Source: JAAYJK01 sp964501655 (GTDB lineage Bacteria > Bacillota > Syntrophomonadia > Syntrophomonadales > Syntrophomonadaceae). From it: DNA of 64,000 nucleotides. The stretch is from contig CAZCTN010000001.1 of NCBI GenBank assembly GCA_964501655.1, forward strand, positions 1 through 64,000, read 5' to 3'. The translations under genes were made by a program, and so were the position numbers. The notes under the pieces are model-generated. The model was not told the origin of the DNA. It worked only from the letters and a program-made list of their open reading frames with translations, and made no database searches. Each line of letters begins with the position of its first letter. The first letter of the stretch is position 1. Shown in pieces: positions 6,883 through 15,831 of the stretch.

Positions 6883-8070
6883 TTAATCCTTGATTAATGC
6901 TTGATTGATTTCCCCAATTTCATTTATATGAGTTTTTGCCTTAATCACAACTTCAATACAGGGATAAATATCATCCCACCTCGGTTTTAGTTCTTTCCAT
7001 TCCTTTTTGTATTTACGATGAACCGCATCCCCAAACCCAAAAACATCTGCCTCTAGATCAAAGGATTTCTCTACTGCGGCCCTTACTTGACTTTCAATCT
7101 CTTTAGCCTGGCCCTTTTCTAATTCTTGCACAAGGTCGGCGGTAATACCCTGATGGCCATTATATTGCACCAGGTTTGACTCTTGATCTATTTCAATAGT
7201 AATTTTTACTTGATCACCCTGCAGCTCAGGAACGATTTTACTTTTTGCCTTAACAATTTCCAGGTTCGCCTCCGGAATCGTCACAAATCCTATTTTAATC
7301 TCGTTAATGGCCCACAGAAGACCGCTTGATTCGCGTTCATTCAGTTCTCCTATCATCCTATCGCCTTTAAATACGGCTGTTCCGACAACTCGAATTTTCT
7401 GGGTTTTTTTGCCTTCTCGACCAGTTTGCTCAAAGATACCTACCATCGGGGCAATGGGAGCAGTGGTTTTACTTAATAGCCGGTTTTGAAATTGTAAGAC
7501 TGTGACCGCCGGAAATTTAGAGAAAGTTGCGGACAATTTTATTTCGGCCGCCATTCCGAAGGCTTGAATGTTTTCCATGCCATCCTGGACTCCCAGAATA
7601 TCACTGGCGGTTTTCTCTGCTGAAACTACCATCAAGGCGTTGGGGCGGGATACCGGATTCCTGGCCTGTGTATCAAGGAATGGATATATTCCTCGTTGTA
7701 CCCCATCCTTGCCGAAGATATAAACCTGGGTATGCTCATAAAATGGGATACGGCTGGCATGCTGGGCGTAGCGGCTTAATACCTCATACGGGGATGCACC
7801 CGTGTCTTGGTCCAATTGAATAGCACGAAGGGGATTACCCCCTTTTTGCCCCCCACCTTCATTGCTGCTGGAAGAACTTTCTATCTCGCTGGGAATAATG
7901 GACTGATAGGTCAGCGTAACTTCTCCTGTATCCTGATCGATATCCCAACCCAGGCCAGACACGATTGATAATGTATTCAATTCATGACTATCCCAACACC
8001 CGGATAAAAATCCTGGCATAATGGTTAATAAAATAGCCACATAAATTTTAATGCGCTTTTCCCTCTTCAT
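6883..8070 (-). CDS. gerAC: Spore germination receptor C subunit (GerAC-type lipoprotein)
   Basis: 395 residues. The N-terminus is basic then hydrophobic and ends in the lipobox LSGC at about residue 25, so the mature protein is lipid-anchored at the outer face of the inner spore membrane. CWDSHELN directly after the cysteine is characteristic of the GerAC family (C-W-D-x-x-E-L/I). The start overlaps the stop of gerAA by ATGA. A glycine- and serine-rich stretch near residue 65-75 (SSSSNEGGGQKGG) looks like a flexible insertion. Function: part of the nutrient germinant receptor with GerAA and GerAB. Confidence 0.93.
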   Translation of the reverse strand: MKREKRIKIYVAILLTIMPGFLSGCWDSHELNTLSIVSGLGWDIDQDTGEVTLTYQSIIPSEIESSSSSNEGGGQKGGNPLRAIQLDQDTGASPYEVLSRYAQHASRIPFYEHTQVYIFGKDGVQRGIYPFLDTQARNPVSRPNALMVVSAEKTASDILGVQDGMENIQAFGMAAEIKLSATFSKFPAVTVLQFQNRLLSKTTAPIAPMVGIFEQTGREGKKTQKIRVVGTAVFKGDRMIGELNERESSGLLWAINEIKIGFVTIPEANLEIVKAKSKIVPELQGDQVKITIEIDQESNLVQYNGHQGITADLVQELEKGQAKEIESQVRAAVEKSFDLEADVFGFGDAVHRKYKKEWKELKPRWDDIYPCIEVVIKAKTHINEIGEINQALIKD

Positions 8071-9680
8071 TGGCCTTCCCTCTTATTGGGTTTAGTTTGG
8101 GGCACCCGGGGCATTTGACCAGGTGATTGCCGCCTCTTATCGGGTGAGTCTAAAAACTCAGGCCGGCTGTCCATAGCCCATAAGGGGGCCCGCAGAAAAG
8201 TATCTTTCAGGCCGCAAAGGTTGAGGGGTGATACGGGAGATAAATAGGGTACCCCCAGCGAACGTAGAGCAGCCATATTGCTGAGTATCTCAAGCTGAAT
8301 TATAACCATGCCGAATAGGCCTAGAAAACCTGCTACTACCGTCATTATAAAGCGCAACAAGGCTCCGGCGTCAGCATAGGGAACAACTAAAAAAGAAGCA
8401 ATAGCCGTAGTTGCCACCACTATTACCATGGGTGCCCCTACTAAACCAGCTGATACTGCCGCCTGCCCGATTACCAGGGCGCCCACAATGCTAACTGCCG
8501 GGCCGAGTGATCGGGGCATCCTGAGACCCGCCTCCCGCAGGATTTCAAACAGACTCAGCATTAATAGGGCCTCTACGGCAACGGGGAAAGGAATTCCTTC
8601 CCGGGCTGCCGCCACCGAAACCAGCAATTGGGTCGGAAATAATTCCGGGTGAAAAGCGGTTAATGAAACAAAAGTACCTGGTAAATAGATACTAAGTATA
8701 AAACCCAGTAATCGAAGCCACCGTATGGATGAGGAAAAAAATGGACGGGCGTAATAATCTTCCTGGTTTTGGAAACCTTCCATAAATAAAAAGGGCATGG
8801 TCAGGGCCATCGGGGAGCCATCAACCAATATAGCGGCTCGACCTTCCAATATTTTAGCCGCCACCACATCCGGTCTTTGAGTAATACCGACGGTGGGAAA
8901 TAAGGATAGTGGACTATCTTCAATAAATTGTTCTATATAGCCAATATCCAGAATGGCATCGGTATCTATTCGTTCTAACCGTTGATTGATTTCTGAGATG
9001 AGATTGTCCGGGGTGATACCCTTGATATAAGCAACTGCAACATCCGTTTTAGATCGCTCTCCAATTTGCAGACTCTGAAACGTTAAACGCGGATCCCGGA
9101 TCCTTCTCCGCAGTAAAGCTGTGTTGGTACGCAGGGTTTCAGTAAAACTATCTTTGGGACCCCGAATTGACACCTCGTTGCTGGGCTCCTCGATATTTCG
9201 TGTTTCCCAGCCCTTAGTATCGATAAGCAGGGCTTGGGTTACTCCTTCTGCCAATACTGCGGTATTACCTAACAACACGCCTGAGATAACTGTGTCAATA
9301 TCCTTTGTATCACTTATTTGACCTACAGTTAACACACTTGATTTAATATAATCGATTAGGCTAGAGTGTCTTTCCTTAACATTATCCTTAATCACTTGCA
9401 GGTTAAACATCAATGGCTGCAAGATATCGTGATTTACCAGATTTCTATCGACCAAACCATCAATATAAATAACGGCTGCATCAGCCTTCGAATTTGAGTT
9501 AATCTTCATATCACGAATAATTACATCACTGCTTTGACCAAGAGCCTCTCTAAGAATCTGAAGATTCCCCTCCAGGTTCTGAGAAAGGTATTTGGGGGAG
9601 CCATTTTGTTTTGCTTGAGTTTGATTATCGCTGCTTGATGGCCTCCAACGGCGCATTTTTTTAGACAACAACCTGAACAT
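8067..9680 (-). CDS. gerAA: Spore germination receptor A subunit (GerAA-type)
   Basis: 537 residues, the usual length for the family. The N-terminal half is soluble and holds the typical pattern DAAVIYIDGLVD and later EPSNEVSIRGPKDSF. The C-terminal half has several membrane helices, with FLSIYLPGTFVSLTAFHPELFP and RMPRSLGPAVSIVGALVIGQAAVSAG-like family blocks. A proline- and arginine-rich tail ends the protein. It is the first gene of the operon and overlaps gerAC by 4 nt. No clear forespore promoter was identified upstream (9681-9824). Confidence 0.94.
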   Translation of the reverse strand: MFRLLSKKMRRWRPSSSDNQTQAKQNGSPKYLSQNLEGNLQILREALGQSSDVIIRDMKINSNSKADAAVIYIDGLVDRNLVNHDILQPLMFNLQVIKDNVKERHSSLIDYIKSSVLTVGQISDTKDIDTVISGVLLGNTAVLAEGVTQALLIDTKGWETRNIEEPSNEVSIRGPKDSFTETLRTNTALLRRRIRDPRLTFQSLQIGERSKTDVAVAYIKGITPDNLISEINQRLERIDTDAILDIGYIEQFIEDSPLSLFPTVGITQRPDVVAAKILEGRAAILVDGSPMALTMPFLFMEGFQNQEDYYARPFFSSSIRWLRLLGFILSIYLPGTFVSLTAFHPELFPTQLLVSVAAAREGIPFPVAVEALLMLSLFEILREAGLRMPRSLGPAVSIVGALVIGQAAVSAGLVGAPMVIVVATTAIASFLVVPYADAGALLRFIMTVVAGFLGLFGMVIIQLEILSNMAALRSLGVPYLSPVSPLNLCGLKDTFLRAPLWAMDSRPEFLDSPDKRRQSPGQMPRVPQTKPNKREGQ

Positions 9681-9824
9681 TGGAAATCAACCTCTCAATA
9701 TCGTCCTTTTATTAAATTGTCACGCAAATAATTAATGCCCAATTTGCTATATCTTGCCCCGAACAGGAATCGGTATGCAGAAGCCCAAACAGGCTGCAAC
9801 AGATAGTTGTAAAGGAGGGTAGGT

Positions 9825-10025
9825 ATGGGAAATCTCGGCAGGAGTATCTATAATTCATCTTACCGTACTTATAGTACCATGTGCTTCCCATTTGTTTTTA
9901 AGTATTTTATTTATAGGTATTCCCTGGTATTTGCATCTATTTCGAATGCTCCGGGCTACTCTTGTGGTAAAAAATATGAAAAGGGGTTTCGGATCAAAAT
10001 CCGCAACCCCTTGGTAATTCGTTAA
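9825..10025 (+). CDS. Doubtful small ORF between the ger operon and the tRNA operon
   Basis: An ATG at 9825 has a very good ribosome-binding site (AAAGGAGGGTAGG) and opens 66 codons, but the product is not recognised and its end reads through the terminator hairpin at 9981-10012. It may be a chance frame. The surrounding stretch 9681-9980 holds nothing else that I can support, apart from the upstream region of gerAA. Confidence 0.2.
   Translation: MGNLGRSIYNSSYRTYSTMCFPFVFKYFIYRYSLVFASISNAPGYSCGKKYEKGFRIKIRNPLVIR
9981..10012 (-). terminator. Terminator of the tRNA/tadA operon
   Basis: Minus strand AAGGGGTTGCGGAT / ATCCGAAACCCCTT hairpin followed by TTTT, 14 nt after the CCA end of the last tRNA. 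The inverted repeat is nearly symmetric, so it could also stop transcription from the other side. Confidence 0.8.
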
Positions 10026-10118
10026 TGGCGGAGAGGGCGGGATTCGAACCCGCGAACGCTTTTGACACGTTACTCGATTTCCAATCGAGCGCCTTCAGCC
10101 GTACTCAGCCACCTCTCC
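10026..10118 (-). tRNA. tRNA-Ser (anticodon GGA)
   Basis: Class II tRNA with long variable arm; acceptor GGAGAGG pairs with CCTCTCC, CCA encoded. The anticodon stem CTCGA/TCGAG encloses the loop TTGGAAA. It reads UCC/UCU codons and is the predicted ligand of the T-box at 15488-15735. Last gene of the tRNA operon. Confidence 0.97.
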
Positions 10119-10186
10119 AGGATGTATTTGATTGTCTGTCCCGACCGGCCAGGCCGGTTGATTTGTTTGCACCGCCCGGGTAAATA

Positions 10187-10278
10187 TGGCGGAGAGAGTG
10201 GGATTCGAACCCACGGAACCATCACTGGTTCACTCGATTTCGAGTCGAGCGCCTTCAACCGGACTCAGCCATCTCTCC
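10187..10278 (-). tRNA. tRNA-Ser (anticodon CGA), overlapping the end of tadA
   Basis: Class II tRNA, CCA encoded, anticodon stem CTCGA/TCGAG with loop CTCGAAA. Its first 14 nucleotides also encode the last codons and the TGA stop of tadA (stop at 10265-10267). Confidence 0.97.
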
Positions 10279-10738
10279 TCAAATCGGCAAAGAATGCCTG
10301 CAACAGCCGGCTGCTTTCCTCTGCTAAAATCCCGCTGCTGACCTGAACCTGATGATTCAAGCCGGGTGTTCTGACAATATCCAGTACCGATCCTGCGGCT
10401 CCTGCTTTAAGATCCCGCACGGCGAATACCAATCTGCCCAGTCTGGCATTAACCATGGCTCCCGCACACATGGCACAGGGTTCCAGGGTAGTGTATAATA
10501 CCGCATTGCTGAGGCGCCATCTGCCGGTATACCCTGCGGCTTGCTGCAAAGCCAGCAGTTCCGCATGAGCAGTAGCATCCTGGCGCAGCTCCTTTTCATT
10601 ATGGGCCTGGGCGATTATGGTATCTTCTACTACCACCACTGCCCCTACCGGAATCTCGCCCTGTTCTCCAGCCTTTCTGGCCAGTTCCAGAGCAGCAAGC
10701 ATATATTCTTCATCCCTTGAAATGGGAATCACCACCAT
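10265..10738 (-). CDS. tadA: tRNA adenosine(34) deaminase TadA
   Basis: 157 residues. The deaminase zinc site is complete: HAE (about residue 54, within ATAHAEL) and PCAMCAGA (about 85). TadA converts A34 of tRNA-Arg(ACG) to inosine. I chose the ATG at 10738 because a longer frame would run into tRNA-Arg(CCT); with it the protein has normal length. The start abuts the CCA end of that tRNA, and the C-terminus (RRDG-stop) is encoded by the 5' end of tRNA-Ser(CGA). The gene is thus embedded in a tRNA operon and no separate ribosome-binding site is evident. The serS-tRNA-Ser-tadA neighbourhood is also seen near the Bacillus origin. Confidence 0.95.
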   Translation of the reverse strand: MVVIPISRDEEYMLAALELARKAGEQGEIPVGAVVVVEDTIIAQAHNEKELRQDATAHAELLALQQAAGYTGRWRLSNAVLYTTLEPCAMCAGAMVNARLGRLVFAVRDLKAGAAGSVLDIVRTPGLNHQVQVSSGILAEESSRLLQAFFADLRRDG

Positions 10739-10739
10739 A

Positions 10740-10815
10740 TGGTGCGCCCGAAGGGACTCGAACCCCTGGCACACGGTTTAGGAAACCGTTGCTCTATCCA
10801 CTGAGCTACGGGCGC
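10740..10815 (-). tRNA. tRNA-Arg (anticodon CCT)
   Basis: Acceptor GCGCCCG/CGGGCGC, discriminator A, CCA encoded; anticodon stem ACGGT/ACCGT with loop TTCCTAA. It lies directly upstream of tadA. Confidence 0.96.
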
Positions 10816-10898
10816 AGGTTCTCTGGGGTTTTTACAGTAAATTAGGAAAACCCTCGGGTTTTCCTTTATTATAGCTTTTTACCACCTGCAAATTAATA

Positions 10899-10975
10899 TG
10901 GCACGCCCGGAGGGATTCGAACCCCCGACCTCCAGGTTCGTAGCCTGTCACTCTATCCAGCTGAGCTACGGGCGC
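10899..10975 (-). tRNA. tRNA-Arg (anticodon ACG), substrate of TadA
   Basis: Acceptor GCGCCCG/CGGGCGT (one G-U pair), CCA encoded; anticodon loop CTACGAA. A34 of this tRNA is the known substrate of TadA, whose gene follows two genes downstream in the same operon. Between this tRNA and the next (10816-10898) is a perfect hairpin AGGAAAACCC/GGGTTTTCCT without a good T-run. Confidence 0.95.
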
Positions 10976-11024
10976 TTAATAACCTATCATGCATCCAAAA
11001 CCGCTTAGGCTGTAATTAATAATA

Positions 11025-11118
11025 TGGCGGAGAGAGAGGGATTCGAACCCTCGAAGCAGGTATTAGCCGCTTACTCGCTTAGCAGGCGAGCGCCTTCAGC
11101 CGACTCGGCCATCTCTCC
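11025..11118 (-). tRNA. tRNA-Ser (anticodon GCT)
   Basis: Class II tRNA, acceptor GGAGAGA..., CCA encoded; anticodon stem CTCGC/GCGAG with loop CTGCTAA. Confidence 0.97.
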
Positions 11119-11133
11119 GTATTATTCTGCTAA

Positions 11134-11223
11134 TGGCGGAGGAGGTGGGATTCGAACCCACGGAACCCGTAAAGGTTCAACGGTTTTCAAGACCGCCTCC
11201 TTCAACCGCTCGGACACCCCTCC
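11134..11223 (-). tRNA. tRNA-Ser (anticodon TGA)
   Basis: Class II tRNA, acceptor GGAGGGG/CTCCTCC with one G-U pair, CCA encoded; anticodon loop CTTGAAA. First gene of the tRNA operon, behind the promoter at 11256-11284. Confidence 0.96.
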
Positions 11224-11255
11224 ATCACGAAGGATGCATTTTCAATGCAAATGAA

Positions 11256-11284
11256 AGTATAGCATACGCCAATTTTTATGTCAA
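11256..11284 (-). promoter_or_regulatory. Strong sigma-A promoter of the tRNA/tadA operon
   Basis: Minus strand TTGACA (11284-11279), exactly 17 nt, then TATACT (11261-11256), about 33 nt before the first tRNA. It separates the tRNA operon from serS. Confidence 0.85.
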
Positions 11285-11325
11285 TAAACAAAGCCTGGTT
11301 TTTCGCTGGCCAATCCGCCATTTCT

Positions 11326-12606
11326 CTAAGACTTTATAGCTTCCAGCCCACCCATATAAGGGCGCAGAGCTTGGGGAATTATAACCGATCCATCCGCCTG
11401 CTGATAGTTTTCCAGCAGGGCTGCAACGGTTCTGCCCACAGCTACCCCTGATCCATTTAAGGTATGGGCAAACTGCAGTTTGGCTTTGGGCCCTGATCTA
11501 TAGCGGATATTAGCGCGCCTAGCTTGAAAATCTTCACAATTAGAGCAGCTGGATATTTCTTTGAACTGGTCGTAACTGGGCATCCAGACTTCTATATCAT
11601 AGGTTTTGGCCGCGGAAAACCCCATATCACCACTGCTAAGCAGCATTACCCGATAGGGCAGCCCCAGCAACTGCAGCACTTCTTCCGCATCCCGAGTCAG
11701 CTTTTCCAGTTCCTCATAGGACTTTTCCGCCTCGACTATCTTAACCAGTTCCACTTTGTTAAATTGATGCTGCCTGATGACCCCCCGGGTATCACGTCCG
11801 TGTGATCCAGCTTCGGCACGAAAGCAAGGCGTATAGGCCGTTAGGTATAATGGCAGCTGTCCCGTTTCCAGTATTTCATCGCGATACAGATTGGTCAGCG
11901 GAACCTCTGCCGTAGGAACCAGATACATTTCCCGACCTTCTATTTTGAACATGTCCTCGGCAAACTTGGGCAGTTGCCCGGTTCCCTGCATACAATCGGC
12001 GCTGACCATGAATGGCGGAAGTATCTCCCGGTAGCTGTGTTTCCTGGTATGGATGTCCAGGAAAAAGTTAATAATTGCTCTTTCCAGCAGTGCCCCGGCG
12101 CTCTTGTATACCGTGAACCTAGCTCCGGATAGTTTGGCGGCTCTTTCAAAGTCCAGAATATCCAAATCCACCCCCAGGTCCCAGTGAGGCAAGGTTTCAA
12201 AATCAAACTGACGCGGATCTCCCCAGCGCCTTATTTCCAGGTTGCTGGTTTCATCTTCTCCTATCGGTACCGACTCATGAGGCAGGTTGGGTATATTCAG
12301 GAGTATCTTTTCTATTTCAGTTTCTGTCTGTTTAAGCTGTTCATCCAGTATTTTGATGTCCTGGCCTATCTGCCGTACTTTTTCCATCAATTCTGCCGGC
12401 TCCTGACCTGCCTTTTTCTGTCTGCCTACCTCCTGGGAAGCTGAATTACGGAAACTCTTTAATTCTTCTACCTGACCCAGGATATGGCGGCGATTTTCAT
12501 CCAGTCTGAGGAAACCCTCCAAGACCCCCGCAATACCTCTTTTTGCTAACTGCATTTCTACCAATTCCGGATTTGCTCTTATTTGCCTGGCATCTAACAC
12601 CTGCAT
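11326..12606 (-). CDS. serS: Seryl-tRNA synthetase
   Basis: 426 residues, the standard bacterial length. The N-terminal 100 residues form the antiparallel coiled-coil arm that grips the long variable arm of tRNA-Ser (MQVLDARQIRANPE start). Class II motifs follow: motif 2 around FRAEAGSHGRDTRG and motif 3 around LNGSGVAVGRTVAALLEN. TAEVPLTN lines the serine site. The enzyme charges serine onto the four tRNA-Ser species encoded just downstream and onto tRNA-Sec at 42894, the first step of selenocysteine formation. It is the last gene behind the serine-type T-box, 56 nt after serA. Confidence 0.98.
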   Translation of the reverse strand: MQVLDARQIRANPELVEMQLAKRGIAGVLEGFLRLDENRRHILGQVEELKSFRNSASQEVGRQKKAGQEPAELMEKVRQIGQDIKILDEQLKQTETEIEKILLNIPNLPHESVPIGEDETSNLEIRRWGDPRQFDFETLPHWDLGVDLDILDFERAAKLSGARFTVYKSAGALLERAIINFFLDIHTRKHSYREILPPFMVSADCMQGTGQLPKFAEDMFKIEGREMYLVPTAEVPLTNLYRDEILETGQLPLYLTAYTPCFRAEAGSHGRDTRGVIRQHQFNKVELVKIVEAEKSYEELEKLTRDAEEVLQLLGLPYRVMLLSSGDMGFSAAKTYDIEVWMPSYDQFKEISSCSNCEDFQARRANIRYRSGPKAKLQFAHTLNGSGVAVGRTVAALLENYQQADGSVIIPQALRPYMGGLEAIKS

Positions 12607-12662
12607 CCCTCCTTTGCTTGCCCTGGCCCCAAATCAGCAGTTGGTACAGATATCGGTTGGCT

Positions 12663-14258
12663 CTAAAAGTACAGCAATTTGGGCCGGGCAGTTATCCCTT
12701 CCAGTTTTTCCAGTTCTTCCAGAACCTCTTCTTCAACTTTGTTATCCACATTGATCAGCATGATGGAAATATCTCCTTTGGTTTTGCGCGCCACCTTCAT
12801 GGAAGCTATATTCACCCCATGATCTCCCAAGGCCGTGGCAAATGGCCCTATTATGCGAGGCCGGTCTTCATTCTCTACCAACAGGATATATCCATCCAGA
12901 TTATTTTCGGTTTCATAATCATTGATTTCTACCAGCAGGGGCTGCCGGGCCCGGGATAGGGTCCCCACCAAAGTGAGATTGAATGTGTTATTGTACACCC
13001 GTGCTTCTATGGTATTTTTATAGCGTCTGCTGCTGGTCTCTTCCTTGCTCTCAAAGATTCTTATCCCGCGCTCTTCCGCTATCAACCGGGCATTAACGTA
13101 ATTAACTTTGTCGTCCATGACCGGGTGCAGCAAGCCCTTCAAAAATCCCACCGTCAGCATCTCGGTCTCGTTCCGGGTTATCGGTCCGCTATAGATAAGC
13201 TCAACCCGGCTGATAGGATTCCTGGTCAATTGATAGTATACGCTGCCCATTTTCTCCGACAGTAGAATATAAGGTTTCAGATATTCCAGTTCTTCCCCCA
13301 GCATGGTAGGCAGATTCACTACATTGGGTACAATCTCTCCCCTTAAGGCCATAATCACCTGTTCGGCAATGTTTTCCCCCACTCGTTTCTGAGCCTCAAA
13401 GGTATCGGCTCCTAAATGAGGTGTTACCACCACGTTATTGTGTTGAAAAAGAGCATTTTCTCGAGCTGGTTCTACCTCAAAAACATCCAATCCTGCGCTG
13501 GCGATCTTTCCTGATTCAAGCCCTTTCAATATAGCTTCTTCTTTAATTATCCCTCCGCGGGCACAGTTGACTATCCTTACCCCCTCTTTGGCCAAACCCA
13601 ATATGTTCTCATCGATCATATGCATGGTCTCTTCATTGCGGGGGGTATGGACGGTTATAAAATCTGCTTCTTTCACCAGTTCTTCCAGGGTATCCTTCTT
13701 CTCCGCCCCGTAGCGTTCAAATCTTTCATCGGATATATAGGGATCATAGGCAATTACTTTCATATTAAATGCTTTCAGCCGGGTAGCTACCATGGAACCG
13801 ATCCTGCCCAGCCCGACTATACCTGCTGTTTTTCCATACAGTTCCACTCCCCGGAAGGGTTTCCGGTCCCAGGTCCCTCCTTTTAAAAAGGTATTGGCCC
13901 AGGCGGTATTCCTGATGGAAGATAACAGTAAACTTATGGTTTGTTCTGCGGCGGAAATGGTGTTGCTGTCCGGGGTATTGGCTACAATAACCCCATAGCG
14001 GGTGCAAACATCCACATCAATATTATCCACTCCATTACCGGCTCTGCCCACTATTTTCAGGCGTGTACCCCGCTTGATAAGCTCTTCATCCACTTTGGTT
14101 ACGCTCCTGACAATCAGTGCATCATATTGATCAATAATCTCCAGCAACTCCTCCCGGGATATTCCATCCCGGTTATGCACTTCCAATTCCTTTTCTAATA
14201 GGGCCAGCCCTTCCTCAGCTATTTTTTCACTGACTATAACCTTTTTTAATTTCTCCAC
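12663..14258 (-). CDS. serA: D-3-phosphoglycerate dehydrogenase (long form with ACT domain)
   Basis: 531 residues, the long type with an extra allosteric domain. The Rossmann motif GLGRIGSMVA lies near residue 148; catalytic residues lie in NCARGGII (Arg) and TPHLGADT (His). The C-terminal about 75 residues form an ACT domain (NEDRPRIIGPFATALGDHGVNI), expected to bind serine for feedback inhibition. It oxidises 3-phosphoglycerate to 3-phosphohydroxypyruvate. The gene sits between the class V aminotransferase gene (25 nt upstream) and serS, all behind one T-box. Confidence 0.97.
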   Translation of the reverse strand: MEKLKKVIVSEKIAEEGLALLEKELEVHNRDGISREELLEIIDQYDALIVRSVTKVDEELIKRGTRLKIVGRAGNGVDNIDVDVCTRYGVIVANTPDSNTISAAEQTISLLLSSIRNTAWANTFLKGGTWDRKPFRGVELYGKTAGIVGLGRIGSMVATRLKAFNMKVIAYDPYISDERFERYGAEKKDTLEELVKEADFITVHTPRNEETMHMIDENILGLAKEGVRIVNCARGGIIKEEAILKGLESGKIASAGLDVFEVEPARENALFQHNNVVVTPHLGADTFEAQKRVGENIAEQVIMALRGEIVPNVVNLPTMLGEELEYLKPYILLSEKMGSVYYQLTRNPISRVELIYSGPITRNETEMLTVGFLKGLLHPVMDDKVNYVNARLIAEERGIRIFESKEETSSRRYKNTIEARVYNNTFNLTLVGTLSRARQPLLVEINDYETENNLDGYILLVENEDRPRIIGPFATALGDHGVNIASMKVARKTKGDISIMLINVDNKVEEEVLEELEKLEGITARPKLLYF

Positions 14259-14283
14259 TGTTATACTCCTTTCTCTCTTGTTA

Positions 14284-15441
14284 TCAGCCGTTGGCTGCCA
14301 GCATAAACTTTTGCGCCTGGTTAACGCCTGCCCCCAACTCTACTTTAAATCCGCTCTCCAGCATAATTATCTCCAGGGCTGCAATTACGGCCAGCAGGTC
14401 CAACTCCCGGATGTATCCCAGGTGCCCCAACCGGAACATTACATCATCCAATTCCAACTGTCCTCCGGCTACCGCTATATTGAAGCGGGTCAACATTTTA
14501 TTCCTGATTTGATTGGCTCCTGATCCTCCTGGGGCCAGCACTGCGGTCAACGCAGGGGAAGCATGCTGGTCAGATGCCAGCAGACCCATCCCCAGGGCTT
14601 TGATGGAGGATCTAACCATATCCCGGTAATTACGATGTCTTTTTATTATATTTTCCAATCCTTCTTCCTCCATCATGGCCAGCGCTTCTTGCAGTCCATA
14701 AAACAAGGAAATTGCCGGTGTAAAGGCAGTTTGTCCCTTTTCCAGGTAATTTAGTCCGGCGCTTACATCCCAGTAATAACGGTGATTGCTATTTTTCTTG
14801 TGAATCTCCAGCGCCCGCTGGCTGAAAGCCATGAACCCCAGTCCGGGAGGAAGCATGAATGCTTTTTGAGAACCGCTCAAGGCCACGTCCACCCCCCAGG
14901 CATCCATTTGAAATTCCAGTGCTGCCAGGCCGCTAACACAGTCTACCATTAATAAAGCGGGATGATCCTGCAGGGCTTCTTTTACTGCTTTTATATCGTT
15001 ATAGACCCCGGTAGAGGTCTCGTTATGGGTAATCACTATGGCCTTAATTTGTTTCTCCCGGTCTTTTTGTATCACTTCTCTGATCAGGTTGGGATCTGCC
15101 GCCTGACCCCATTTAAAACTTATCTTTTCCACCTGGGCTCCAAAATTCTCAGCTATAGCAGCAAATCTATCCCCGAAAACACCGATGGAGACAGCCAGCA
15201 CTTTATCCCCGGGAGAGACAAAGTTCACAATAGAAGCTTCCAGTACCCCTGTGCCTGATGAAGGATAAATCAATAAATTCTGATCTGTACCATAGAAGCT
15301 TTTTACTCCTCTGCTTACATCAAAGAGAATATCTCTGAATTCGGGGCCCCGGTGGTTGATCATCGGCCGGTTCATGGCCCGCAGCACCCGGTCAGGGACA
15401 GGGGTTGGGCCAGGAAGCAGCAAGTATTGTTGTCCTGTCAT
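14284..15441 (-). CDS. Class V aminotransferase (serine-forming; alanine-glyoxylate/serine-pyruvate type)
   Basis: 385 residues from the ATG at 15441, which has AAGGAGGAG at good spacing; a longer frame begins in the T-box region. It opens LLPGPTPVPDRVL. The PLP lysine is in SGSQKAFMLPPG (about residue 190), with the aspartate in MVDCVSG. The fold is that of PucG/SPT-type enzymes. Together with serA next door and the serine T-box, it most likely makes phosphoserine or serine from the SerA product, replacing SerC. The exact substrate is inferred from context. No serB gene is in the window. Confidence 0.9.
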   Translation of the reverse strand: MTGQQYLLLPGPTPVPDRVLRAMNRPMINHRGPEFRDILFDVSRGVKSFYGTDQNLLIYPSSGTGVLEASIVNFVSPGDKVLAVSIGVFGDRFAAIAENFGAQVEKISFKWGQAADPNLIREVIQKDREKQIKAIVITHNETSTGVYNDIKAVKEALQDHPALLMVDCVSGLAALEFQMDAWGVDVALSGSQKAFMLPPGLGFMAFSQRALEIHKKNSNHRYYWDVSAGLNYLEKGQTAFTPAISLFYGLQEALAMMEEEGLENIIKRHRNYRDMVRSSIKALGMGLLASDQHASPALTAVLAPGGSGANQIRNKMLTRFNIAVAGGQLELDDVMFRLGHLGYIRELDLLAVIAALEIIMLESGFKVELGAGVNQAQKFMLAANG

Positions 15442-15487
15442 GGTATTACTCCTCCTTGGATAATATTGCAAATGAAGTCGGGAATAC

Positions 15488-15735
15488 AAAAACCCCTCGC
15501 CCGTTCAGGGACGAGAGGTAAGATCCCGCGTTGCCACCCTTGTTGGTGTTATTCTATAATAACACCCGCTCACCCGGTTATATCGGAACCACCGTTCTGC
15601 TTTCACAGACTGCATCCAGGGTGGATTCAATACCCCTGGCAGACAGGCTCGCACCATCCGCCTGTTCTCTTTGCTGCAGGAAATATTTACTAATCCCCTT
15701 CATCGCCATATTAATAAAAGATTGCTGTTAATTAT
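15488..15735 (-). promoter_or_regulatory. T-box leader, serine type
   Basis: On the minus strand the T-box sequence GGGTGGCAACGCGGG (15539-15525) is followed by a terminator with arms CTCTCGTCCC / GGGCGAGGGG and TTTTT (15518-15488). A long stem I lies upstream. In the expected specifier position the triplet TCC (15625-15623, context GAATCCACC) is a serine codon matching tRNA-Ser(GGA) at 10026-10118. The T-box senses uncharged tRNA-Ser and controls the aminotransferase-serA-serS operon. Confidence 0.93.
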
Positions 15736-15831
15736 ATTACATAATTCCTGACTTGGCAATATTGCTCCGATTATTTCCATATAGCGGTTGGTTTTATGTC
15801 CTAAACTCGTTTTACGTCCCTTGGTCTAAGG

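Noticed and set aside
10816..10898. Terminator between the two tRNA-Arg genes
   Set aside because: The hairpin is perfect but lacks a T-run on the minus strand, so a real stop of the tRNA operon there is unlikely.
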